From the NCBI RefSeq assembly GCF_000003815.2, contig NC_049982.1, forward strand, positions 7,979,849 to 8,043,848: 64,000 nucleotides of DNA. Direction: 5' to 3'. The notes under the pieces were generated by a model that saw only the letters and a program-made list of their open reading frames with translations, was not told where the DNA came from and searched no databases. Numbering within the stretch: the first letter of the stretch is position 1; each line of letters opens with the position of its first letter. This stretch comes from Branchiostoma floridae. Its lineage: Eukaryota > Chordata > Leptocardii > Amphioxiformes > Branchiostomatidae. Below, piece after piece: positions 12,001-20,317 of the stretch. The translations under genes were made by a program, and so were the position numbers.

Positions 12001-12474
12001 TATTATTCTAATAATTTCTGTATCAGTATCTATATATCTAATCGCTGTTCGGCGTAACACACCAGCTTCGCAGGCGCGCGGCGCGTCATGATCAGCAGCT
12101 GGTTATATTACACCGAACGACCCGACAAGTTTTCACAATCCCCACCGGAAACAAGTGTGTATGGTCTCAACCAAGAATATTCATACGAGTAAAAACGAAA
12201 ATGGAGGAGGGATTTAGGCAAAATGTTAAATGCAATAAAACCTATATGCGAAAAAAAATGAAACAGAGGCATGCATATACTGAATCAAAAACAGATAGAT
12301 AAATTGAACATTAGGTGATAGATATCAAAATGAAACTTACAGCTGATTAAAGACGTAAACAGTAGCGACTGCATTTGTGTTATTTGCAGCTCCGCACGAC
12401 GTCTGTTGGCCACAAGTCTGGACAAAGATACATAGAGCCAAAACGACACACACATGTCTGTACGAACCCGCCAT
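1..12474 (-). CDS. G0: secreted coiled-coil / short-collagen / F5/8C protein (3' end off window)
   Basis: Exons read 12,474-12,341; 11,978-11,830; 7,467-7,340; 7,226-7,029; 6,563-6,414; 63-1 (cut by the window edge). All junctions are GT/AG and phases agree (2, 1, 0, 0, 0). Residues 1-22 form a signal peptide (MAGSYRHVCVVLALCIFVQT...), followed by an NNT glycosylation sequon and a charged helical stretch (RLQEVEGHIENVRKSKMQLE). From residue 95 comes a collagen exon of about 11 Gly-X-Y triplets with GRDGRDGRDG and a Gly-Cys end (GGCGGCGGPC). From residue 138 a discoidin domain starts at PCTAVPLGM and runs through FSRHGTTWSTY to VFSGNSDRHTEVRHLLEPPVT, where the window ends. The head exons were paired with this tail because exon 2 ends GAA G| and the collagen exon starts GT CCC, restoring a Gly codon in frame. 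There is no transmembrane segment or furin site. The head-tail link crosses 4.4 kb of transposon-filled intron and needs cDNA support. Confidence 0.7.
94..865. mobile_element. Insertion with short terminal inverted repeats in the G0 intron
   Basis: The corresponding G3 intron (from about 26,550) runs straight from the exon into GGAGCCGGCTAGCAGC. Here about 770 bp intervene, starting GTGACTGTAGGTAAC and ending GTTACCCTCCAGTCAC. These ends are imperfect inverted repeats. A diverged relative sits in the same intron of G6 (about 56,430-56,795). No coding sequence was recognised and the exact ends are uncertain. Confidence 0.5.
1795..2640. repeat. Two promoter-like repeat units inside the Helentron-like element
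   Basis: About 155-185 bp recur at roughly 1,795-1,950 and 2,455-2,640. Each has a CACTTTTYTGAGGG start, then TTTTCTTT, a TGACG motif (a full CRE, TGACGTCA, in the second), CCCCGCACG, TATTCA, GCGGGGCCT and a TATATA run. The order CRE, GC-rich, TATA looks like a promoter. The 173-bp hairpin MITE lies between the units. Function is inference. Confidence 0.4.
2054..2226. mobile_element. 173-bp hairpin MITE, copy 1
   Basis: Terminal inverted repeats TAATCTCCAAGCAGATCC and its complement flank an interior that is also largely self-complementary (GCATAAGATAGTACCAAA against GCATAATATAGTATCAAA), so the unit folds into one long hairpin. An equally long copy lies at 60,637-60,809. Confidence 0.85.
3310..3355. 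repeat. Perfect 31-bp palindrome with 8-bp direct repeats
   Basis: CAAGGAGCTTTTATC, one A, then its exact complement occupies 3,316-3,346. TTAGTTCA occurs directly at 3,310-3,317 and 3,348-3,355, as an 8-bp target duplication around a 30-bp foldback would. Origin unknown. Confidence 0.6.
4685..4762. repeat. Short tandem repeat, about 35-bp unit
   Basis: Three successive units of the form TTTTTCCTAGGCCCTCC plus CTCAA, with expanding T runs. No coding potential. Confidence 0.7.
5214..5513 (-). pseudogene. Mariner-type transposase, N-terminal remnant
   Basis: Begins MEPVECRAVIQFLYLKGR and continues through ETYGDDAPSYDLVKRWH, then RPGRPSSAIDEAS. This is the paired helix-turn-helix DNA-binding head of mariner-type transposases (HTH_48 type). 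Similarity stops after about 75 residues and the DDD catalytic domain is absent because of internal deletion. The start is the family's usual MEP start. Non-functional. Confidence 0.85.
8240..9139. mobile_element. 0.9-kb octamer-palindrome repeat element, copy a
   Basis: Starts CTAGAGTTCCACGACCCC and ends AACCTTCTTGGCGAAGGT. The near-terminal ATACCTTCGCCAA and TTGGCGAAGGTA are inverted. The right duplicate lacks it (AATATAAATAAGGCC near 44,450), giving an empty site. The interior holds four AT-rich palindromes with ATGCAAAT and ATTTGCAT at about 120-130 bp spacing. No transposase seen. Confidence 0.7.
10122..10168 (-). other. Candidate optional (stop-containing) exon of G0
   Basis: A pyrimidine-containing acceptor (TTTCAATTGTTTCAG) and donor (GTAATT) bound 47 bases. 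After G0 head exon 2 (phase 1) it would read DITMDSRLCVPTVTS and stop with TAG at its last three bases, giving a truncated soluble head. In another phase it reads YYNGFTSVCSDCYQL. The right copy at about 45,450-45,497 keeps the splice sites. No transcript evidence. Confidence 0.25.
10395..10640 (-). pseudogene. LINE-type reverse transcriptase C-terminal remnant
   Basis: The reading frame contains IENDNHFLLVCPAYTV, the [E/N]xxHFLLxCPxY signature common near the C terminus of non-LTR retrotransposon polyproteins. The rest is degraded, with no RT catalytic motifs. It lies in the G0 intron and recurs at 45,711-45,986. Confidence 0.5.
10821..11676. mobile_element. Pogo/Tigger-like non-autonomous DNA transposon
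   Basis: Termini CAGTGGAAGCCGCTTAATTG and (inverted) CAGTGGAAGCCAGTTAATTG are flanked by TA. The right duplicate has the uninterrupted site CCCGTAATAGTCC near 46,105. A TA target and CAGTGGAA ends fit Tc1/pogo-type elements. No transposase frame remains in 856 bp. It lies in the intron between G0 exon 2 and the collagen exon. Confidence 0.7.
12050..12130. repeat. Small foldback repeat
   Basis: GTTCGGCGTAACACACC and GGTTATATTACACCGAACG (read inverted) form hairpin arms around a GC-rich loop. Copies occur at about 46,485-46,555 and, reversed, 24,148-24,236. Confidence 0.5.
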
Positions 12475-12942
12475 GCCGCGGCTAAAATGTTAACTGGGCA
12501 CAATAGCCCACAGACTCATTATGTAAATACCTGCAGGATCAAAGAAGCGAAAAAAAAAACATCACCCATTGAATACCACTCGCTGTTACCGCCCCCTAAT
12601 AAAGAACACGCGGATGACTTTTTTAAATACCAAGGATTTTGCTTTGAGAATTGCGTAACTGGTCACAGTCGGTCTCTTTTGAATCCCTTTGGGTTCTCCT
12701 CAAATGTAAATATTGTAAAAAGATAGGTGAAACATAGTAGCCTAGGTATCATCTGATTTCTACCAGGATTCTTACTTTCGCTGCCATGAAAAAAAATTGC
12801 AGTGCCGGGAGTATAAGGAGCCCGGTTAGTAACGTATGTTTGGGATATTCAACAATATATAGTTGGTACCCATAGGCGCATGATGGGCTTGGAAACAAAC
12901 CTGGTTTGAACAATACGCGAAACCAAACAAGAAGGGCGCATG

Positions 12943-13187
12943 TGTATCGGGGACCGGACGAGAAGTGTAAGGGACTATTGGGGCGTTATATTTTCACTAG
13001 CGTGTGTCTGTGTGTCTGTATACAAGAAATCTAAAAAAAAACCATTCCCAGCTTTTATCACGCGCTACCAACACACCAAGTATGAAACTAATCCCCCCAG
13101 AGTTAAACTCAAGAACGGCTGGGAGGATTGGTTTCATACTTGGTGTGTTGGTAGCGTGTGATAAAAGCTGGGAATGATTTTATTTTA
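12943..13187. mobile_element. Foldback element present only in the left duplicate
   Basis: Arms around 13,022-13,088 and 13,123-13,187 are nearly perfect complements (e.g. CCAACACACCAAGTATGAAA against TTTCATACTTGGTGTGTTGG), with about 35 bp between. The right copy runs directly from GGGCGCAT to TATATTTCTTGGGCC near 47,360. The arm sequence is related to the 37.7-38.3 kb repeat. Confidence 0.7.
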
Positions 13188-13194
13188 GATTTCT

Positions 13195-13501
13195 TGGGCC
13201 CCAAGCTGCTTTCCTTGGTACTGAAGCACAACTTCCGGTTTTCTATCTCGTGTTATAAACTAGTTACGGTCGAGAAAGTTGGGTATAAGATAGCTCTTGT
13301 GCTCAGGAATAAGTTTGGGTCCCCTAGCGGCTAGTTTTGGAATAGAAGGGGCACGTTTGCAACTTCTAGAGTGGATAACTGAAGAGGGGAACCATATAAT
13401 TTTTTGGTATGTAGGTACCTTAGACAATTTTGCACGAAATGAAACACTAATCATGTCAAATTGAAGTAATTTTGTATAATTAATGAAAACATTCTACCGT
13501 A

Positions 13502-13561
<60 letters not shown>

Positions 13562-14120
13562 TTGTCTTGGACATGGTATGGTCTTGACATTTGGGTGGTA
13601 GAAAGCTTTTAGGGCCATGACAAGTTGGGTCAAGATTCAGCCTCCTAACATTTAATTTTGGAACTGCAGGGGCGTTTTTGTTATGACATTCTAAACAGGA
13701 TAACTGCAGAGAGGTAGGACAGATTCCCATCATTTAGGCATGCAGGTAGCCTAGACAAAGATGTTCATAATGATTTACATGTTATGCAAATGATGACTTA
13801 ATTTTTGGTGATTAATGAGGAAATTCTATAATTCCATTGTTTTCAATAACTGGACTTCAATAAATGTAACGTATCTAAATTATCATAGGTGTAACATAGG
13901 CTGATACCAATATGCAAATGTAGACCTGTTTTTCATAATATATGCAAAAAAGTCAAAACCGCTTTATGATTGATGATGGGAATTTTATACTTGTGACATG
14001 CGTATGTTGTCAATGATGAACATCACCATGCAACTATCATGTAAATGGGTAATTCATTTGCATAAGATTTTTAAAAGCTCGTAATTTTTCCTGGAGGTAT
14101 GATGTCATCGAACTCTAGTT
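13195..14120. repeat. Inverted relative of the 0.9-kb octamer-palindrome element
   Basis: Ends (reversed) with ACTAGAGTTCGATGACATC and contains the same CCGCTAGGGG and ATGCAAAT landmarks in opposite orientation, plus an (AT)n tract at about 13,506-13,557. It recurs at about 47,370-48,310. No gene seen. Confidence 0.5.
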
Positions 14121-14331
14121 TGATAAGGTAACTACAGAACATTGAGTATCTTAAACAGCGAACGCTGGAGTCTAGTTCATTCCAATGACTTACGCAGTGC
14201 GGGACAAAGGATTTACTAAGTCTATCAGTTAAATATCTAGAAAGACTGAAATTGAGTTTGATTTATTTCTCCAGGAGGAAGTCGAGAAGATACTCCCGTG
14301 TTAGGCCATTGACTAGTTTATAGAATAACAA

Positions 14332-15246
14332 CTAGAGTTCCACGACCCCATACCTTCGCCAAATGACTTTAACCTTTACAACTAGTGTTTGAATTGTGCA
14401 AATAAGATCCTAATTTGTATAAATAGTATTCGTTAATCATCTCTTCAATCCAGTTACACAATATGTTAAGAAAGAATGGTTTAACCGCATTTTCTGATAC
14501 TTAATGCAAATGAGGTCCTCATTTTTATGCAAATGATGTCCTCATTTGCATAATAGAGATCAATGATGTTCACCTGTTCATAACTCCCAAATGCCCCAAG
14601 TAAGAAATTCCTGTCATTTACCACAATAGGATTATAGCATTTTCTCATTAATTATGCTAATTGGGTCTTCATTTGCATAATGCTCATCTATCAATATCTT
14701 CTTCTCTTACTCATTTACCAATGTTACCAATGTTGCAATAGTCCTATAATGGAACGGAGCGGGTTTAGACGATTTCCTCATCAATTATGCAAATAAGATT
14801 TCAATTTGCATAATAAATAGTTAACTATATGAAGCATCACTTGAGCTATCTACATACCAAAAATTGTGACGATCCGTTAATCCCTTCTTGAGTTATTCCC
14901 TTTCAAAATCTGACACTATCCGGCCCCTGCAGTTCCAAAACAAGCCGCTAGGGGGCCCAAAACTACACCACTTACTCTCTACCCCAAGAGCTATCTACCA
15001 CTCAAAAATCATGACCACAGCATATCCAAAACTCGAGATATCAAACGCGGAAGTTAAACTGCAGTACCATAACAAGCCACTAGGGAGCCCAAAATCTAAT
15101 CATTTTTAGGTATCTTCAAGACCTACCCACATACCAAATATCAATACAATCCATCCAGGGGTTCTTGAGTTATGCTGGTCTTCTACACACACAAACAAAC
15201 ACACACACACAAACGCTACCCAAAATATAACCTTCTCGGCGAAGGT
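14332..15246. mobile_element. 0.9-kb octamer-palindrome repeat element, copy b
   Basis: Same termini (CTAGAGTTCCACGACCCC and TTCTCGGCGAAGGT) and interior octamer palindromes as the 8,240 copy. It abuts a truncated inverted copy of the gene-flank repeat that begins TTGGCAAGGAACATTTG. Confidence 0.75.
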
Positions 15247-15640
15247 AATATTGGCAAGGAACATTTGTCTGAACACAGACTGCTGTTTATCAACTGCTGA
15301 CGTATGCACAGGTGGCATTGAACATTGGGCTGCTCCTGCCGCTGGGGCCGGAAATAACGAGGAACAAGTTGAACGTTCTTGCTGGAAAGCGAGATGGTGT
15401 GCAGATGGAACTCATAACTACAAAATATGTACGCACATTTGAAATACGACGGTAACAGGAAGAGTCACAGTTGGATTACTGGAATGTCTTTTATTAAGTC
15501 AAATACACAGTTTATAGCAAGCTGACATCAGTTGGTGGACGTCATTGCCTGCAGATGTCACGTTATCAGCGTCGCAAGATACGAAAACATTGATGGAGTG
15601 TCAGGTGTATCTTACACATGTACTCCCGCAGACATTTTAA
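15247..15640. repeat. Inverted fragment of the family 5'-flank repeat
   Basis: The complement of the sequence found upstream of the membrane-head genes (GGCAAGGAACATTTG, ACTGCTGTTTA, CAACTGCTGACGT). Further inverted copies lie at about 24,880-25,110, 33,610-33,845 and 49,440-49,610. No coding sequence. Confidence 0.65.
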
Positions 15641-15693
15641 GGTGTACAGAAATGTTGAAATTAAAGAGTCCATATGTATGTGGAACAGTCTGC

Positions 15694-15699
15694 TTTATT
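15694..15699 (-). terminator. Poly(A) signal of G1
   Basis: AATAAA on the minus strand, in CAGAAATAAAGCAGA, a block conserved 3' of the family genes. It is about 1.25 kb past the G1 stop. Confidence 0.6.
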
Positions 15700-16942
15700 T
15701 CTGGCTATAAATGCCTGATAGGTTCTGAGTGCACAAATAAAGTAGCTACATTTGTATCTCATCATCTCCTTGTTTGCATGCATTAGTCATAATTTCTCCA
15801 CGACTAAAGACAGTGTAGTAACTAGGAACAGACAGCAACACCAGAATATAAGAACAAGGAATGTAGTAATCCTTCTTTACATCATGAAGCCTTTGACATA
15901 TTCATCAAGCCAGTACACAGTACACACCGGCTACACTACTAATCACCAAGACATGGTTATTGATATGGCATTGGCTGAATATCATTGTCACAAGCTTTAA
16001 ATGGGTAAACCTAGAGACCTGAAGTAACTATTGGTGGAGCCATGACTCATTACATGCTACTTCTAAACCCAGCTAAGTCACCTCAAATAATGCAAACAAA
16101 CACCAAGACAAACAGACCTAAAACAATATCTCCATTTTTACTTAGATGATTAGCTATTAAAGATAAAAAAACAACAATGTAAAGAAGGTACATCATTCTA
16201 TTTTCTGTGTAAATGCTGTTGAATCTTATCTCAAGAACTAAAAGAAGAAAACTGGTGTTTCACTTCAAACTGCACAGCAGATATATCCTGTTATGTGTGA
16301 ATCTGAGATTTAATAATTATTTTGCACAAATGAAGTGGCTATGGTATAATCTTGTGCACATGTATAATTCAAAATTTGGTTATATAAAAACTCATGATTG
16401 AAAAGATAAGAATTCAAATGTATTATTGGTTCATGATGACACGTAGCAATCTTAGGATCAGCTGGATAAAAACTAAAGGAATCAGGATACTGATTGGATA
16501 TCTGAATTAAGTATCAAAGGTGAGAAAAAACAGAATAATAGGTGTAAGTACGGTGGTGAACTATCACATTATCAGGTAAAAGATATCCTTTACTGTGCAA
16601 ATCTGAGCTTTGGAAAACTCCCATCTTTGTTGTGTCTAGTCACTTGCAGTCCCTACAAACAGAGAAGAAAAATACTAGGTTGTATTTGATGATATAATTC
16701 TGACAAACAACAATAACCTATATGTGTGTATTCAACAAATATCTATACACTATTACCGTAAGGTTGAAACCAGTCCTTTAACATGGTTCTTACAATAGTA
16801 TCGGTGCCGGTGAAAATATTTCAAATATCTTTACTGTGACATGAAATCACATAATTCAAAATCACCTTGAGCAAAGTCAGACAGGAGCAGCAGAGGACTT
16901 AATCTGTGTACTTACTGCCCCAGTCTTGGGAAGATGCTAGAG

Positions 16943-19224
16943 CTAGCGAACGCGGCAGCAACAGTAGTTTGGCCCGCAGCTGTTAGCCGGATGGGCACAG
17001 CCACCGCTGAAATAACGATATGCGGCAGGGCCAACTTTTCCAGCGTCAGAGTTGTGGTCGGATGAAAGGACAGGCCGACCTCCGTACACATGTATGGCAT
17101 CAAAGCACTCTGAGGTGCTGTGGAAACGGAATCATCAACAACAAATTATACTACTATATATCACATAGTGGCCAAATGTTCACACACGCGCACGCGCGTA
17201 TACGCGCGCACACGCACACACACGCACACTCAGGACTTTAACAAAAAAACTAATTCCATGTACAAAAGGACTGGTGCATTCAAAGAGGAAAGAATCACTG
17301 TCTGCTGAACTGGCAGTTTTGTTAGTGAAAAAATAAACATTTCGACATTCAATTACAACATTGTAGCACAAACCTTCCCTGCCTGAAGACATCTTCCTGG
17401 GAGGTGCATATGTCGTTGCACGTCTGACCGTCCCCGAAACGACTACAATCCCGACGGATGGCGAAGATGTATGCTCCTCGGTCGGTGACCGCTGTACAGA
17501 TGCTCTGTGCCAGTACATCACGGTACTTGTGGTCTGGTTGAGGAAATGTAGAGAAAATGTAGAAGGTGCAAAAATATACAGTAAATCGTTCAATATTCAT
17601 TCAAAGTGTGGAATATCCCTTAGCATGGCAAGCGTATATATGGAACACTACAACACACTTACACATGTACTGGAAATGATTTTGACTACCTATTCCTAGC
17701 CTGTTTTCTACATGTATACATGTATACACATATATCTGAGGTATTAACAAAGCAGCACAAATGTTGAAGTGTATATAGACCATGATACTGTGTGCGAGAC
17801 CAGGACGTATATGTGGTCACAAGCGCGGAGCTTACTTGATCCATTTACTCCAGGTGGTCCAGGCGGGCCCTCTGGTCCAGGAGGACACCCTCCACATCCG
17901 CACGGAGGCCCGGGCGGCCCGGGAACACCATCACGGCCGTCCCGCCCGTCTCGTCCGGCCGGTCCTTCAGGACAGCGGAAGGGACCTGCTAAATTTGAAT
18001 ATCTACACTGTTTATCATTAGCGACAAAAGGATATTGGTGAAAGTGCGTTTCATGTCGCCACTTTTTAACAAAATGAAAGTACAAATGTACGTACGGAGA
18101 CCTGAGGGTCTACGTCGACGAGCAATTAAACTTAACGAAAACGTAACATAAAAATTTTCCGATACTGCAATAGAAAACGTAACACAACATAACAACTATA
18201 TATCGTGAATTTGACACAAGACGTATGTCAAGTACAGTGCAAGTGTACTGACAGTGCAAGCTTCGAGTCTAAGAACGCGAAAATTGTGAATAATGACAAA
18301 AAGAAATGTTACATAAACACGCACTTTCAACGGAATCGTCGGATCGCCTGTACCTCCGCAAGGTGGCGTTGTGTTCAGGGACACCGTCAACTTGGTTCGA
18401 CTTTATAAAAAAAAGCAGATTTAGGCTTTTTGTTTAGCTGCTTGTCTTGGCTCTTGAATGTTCCTAATTGCTATAACATCTCAAGAAGGCAATAAAACAG
18501 GGAACCATTGGCCTAAACATTTGCCGCAAACCACGTTACATCCGCTGTATGTTGATAGCATTTCAGACACACAAGAACAAAATCTCTATTTTCTTCTAAC
18601 TACAGACCTAATGCCGAGATGTTAAGGCTAAGAAGCCAGTGTTGTTATGGCGTTAACAGGGGCATATTCACGGTTCATTGAACTTACAGCCATGTACTGT
18701 CAGATTTTACTTGCGTGTTGTAGCAAGCTACTGGCAAAAAATACCTCTCGAAAGTTGTGTTCCTCAGCATGCCCGAGTTGGACCTTGGTTTCCAGCACAG
18801 CCAGTCTCTCCCTCAAAGACGCCCCGTCAGCTTTCTCCTTCTGTAACTCCGCACGTTCGCTGTCTAGTTGAGTCTTCAGGGACGACAGTTGGATTTTCAG
18901 GGCCGTTATTTCCTCCTTGTGCGAGAACGCTTCCTCCTTGTCTCCAGTAGCGGCGCTTTGCTTGATCTCCATGGCCAAGGTACGATCCTTCAGCGCCAGG
19001 ATCTGGTCTTTCAGTTGAGACACTTCTTGGGAGCAGTCAGACACTTCTTGCGAGGACTTCTCACGGACATGCTTAACTTCGTGAGCGAGGAAGACGAGGG
19101 CCGCCACCACCAGCACCCCCGCTCCGGCCGCCACGGCCACCGTCACCGGTCGGGCCGCGCCGGATCGGTCTCTGCGGGCCCGGCCGGCAACTTCGCTTAC
19201 GTGAAGAAGCTTCTCAGAGCTCAT
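16943..19224 (-). CDS. G1: type II membrane collagen with Cys-rich C-terminal domain (complete)
   Basis: Exons 19,224-18,745; 18,400-18,325; 17,985-17,836; 17,533-17,374; 17,117-16,943 give 346 residues and a TAG stop, with phases matching at every join. Residues 1-26 are basic (RARRDR); 27-47 are a transmembrane helix (VTVAVAAGAGVLVVAALVFL), so the C terminus should be outside. A coiled coil fills about 55-155. Exon 2 carries an NAT sequon and RYRR (176-179), a furin-like site. The collagen exon reads GPEGPAGRDGRDGRDG... and is one piece, where G5 and G7 have two exons. The tail starts NHKYRDVLAQSICTAV, then RRDCSRFGDGQTCNDICT, CFDAIHVYGG, and ends GPNYCCCRVR; I do not recognise this domain. 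MSSEKLL was chosen as start because all paralogues share it; an upstream in-frame Met exists. Confidence 0.8.
17180..17232. repeat. (CA)n/(CG) microsatellite
   Basis: Alternating CACACG/CGCGCA tract within the last intron of G1. Confidence 0.9.
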
Positions 19225-19480
19225 CGTCAGCTTGTGTCGACAACAGACTAACAGAGAGAGGACAAATCTATAACGTCCCTTTCTGTTGCCCGAGAGCACT
19301 TCCACCCTTCAACAGTCGGGACTTGAAGTAAGAAAATATACCCTGTAAGAAGAATGCGTAATTTACAGCAACGTTAACGTTTCAGAGTACAGAAGCATTG
19401 ATTGGTTGAAGTGTACAAGTGGTGTGATCTTCCAACAATGCCATCTTTGCACTTGACGTCACAACGTCAACACGGCAGCA
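19225..19480 (-). promoter_or_regulatory. G1 upstream region with conserved CCAAT box and CRE
   Basis: Upstream of the start codon on the minus strand: a TATA-like TTATAGATTT (19,264-19,273), a CCAAT box (complement of ATTGG at 19,401-19,405) and a full CRE, TGACGTCA (19,454-19,461). The CCAAT box and the TATA-like string recur at the same spacing before G2 (23,729 and 23,590) and G5 (54,552 and 54,415). No transcription start is mapped. Confidence 0.5.
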
Positions 19481-19802
19481 GTTGGTAAACAGCTGTGTCT
19501 TTTGTTCAGACTAATGTTCCACACCAACAGTCCGAAAGGAAGGAACGGGGAAACGTAACCTTTTCTTTTCCGTGAAACAAAGTGAGAAAGTGTTTGTTTT
19601 GTAAAGAGCTGGTGTAGTCGCTCTCATGGTCATTCACATCGACCCTACATATAAAAACATGAAACTCCGTTGTTCATTTTTTTAGTTAACCGCTTCGGAA
19701 TGATGATGTGATGTAAATATAATAGACAATGCGTTTATGTAAAGCTGCAGCTGTACAGAAATGTTGCAGTAAAAGAGTCTATGTGGATATGAAACAGTCT
19801 GC

Positions 19803-19808
19803 TTTATT
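19803..19808 (-). terminator. Poly(A) signal of G2
   Basis: AATAAA on the minus strand about 510 bp past the G2 stop, in the conserved CAGAAATAAAGCAGA context. Confidence 0.6.
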
Positions 19809-20317
19809 TCTGACTTTAAATGCCTGATAGGCTCTGAGTACACAAATGAAGTAGAGACATTTGTATTTTATCATCTCCTTGTTTGCATATATTAGTCAAA
19901 ATATCTCCACGACTAAAGACAGTGTAGTAATTAAGGACAGCAACACCAGCATACAAAAACAATGAATTTTGTAATCCTTCTTAACATCACGAAGTCATTG
20001 ACATCTTTATCAAGCCAGTACACAGATCACATGGCTACAATATAAATGTGTAATGCTGTGCAGCTGTAATCACCAGGACACGGTAAATTAGCAGTACATT
20101 GTTCTCACAACTACAGACCTGAAGTAACTGTTGGTCTAGGAACTTGTTAATCATTACGTGCCACTTCTGAATTTATTGTAAATACAGTTAACTATCGCAA
20201 TAAGTAAAAGAAGAAGACAGATGTTTGTTTCACTTCAAACTGCGAAGCAGATACATGTACATGTATCCTGTTATGTGAAAATCTGTGCTTTGAAATCTCC
20301 AAGTCTGCATGCTGCGT

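Larger units (their letters stand above)
7730..20240. repeat. Segmental duplication, left copy
   Basis: From CTGAGCATCAGG at 7,730 rightwards the sequence matches 41,970 onwards nearly base for base across the G0 head, G1, and the 3' flank of G2. Left of 7,730 the homology switches to the G6 intron near 58,353. Compared with the right copy this copy has extra elements (8,240-9,139; 10,821-11,676; 12,943-13,187) and lacks others (a TIR element, a Helentron-like element). It also lost about 0.4 kb between two collagen exons. Confidence 0.85.

Noticed and set aside
16912-17103. Open frame MPYMCTEVGLSFHPTTTLTLEK across the last exon of G1
   Set aside because: It is out of phase with the preceding exon. 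The phase-compatible frame gives the Cys-rich end NYCCCRVR and a stop, and the three-base-multiple indels in G7 keep that frame.
17769-18041. Plus-strand proline-rich frames opposite the collagen exons (also at 7,277, 22,095, 39,888, 57,927)
   Set aside because: Antisense of Gly-X-Y coding always yields Pro-rich open frames; no plus-strand splice or start context was seen.
19225-19305. In-frame upstream Met start (MEVLSGNRKGRYRF...) for G1, with similar ones for G2, G5 and G6
   Set aside because: The upstream sequence differs between paralogues, while MSSEKLL or MSTEK is shared by all heads, including G6 with unrelated upstream DNA.
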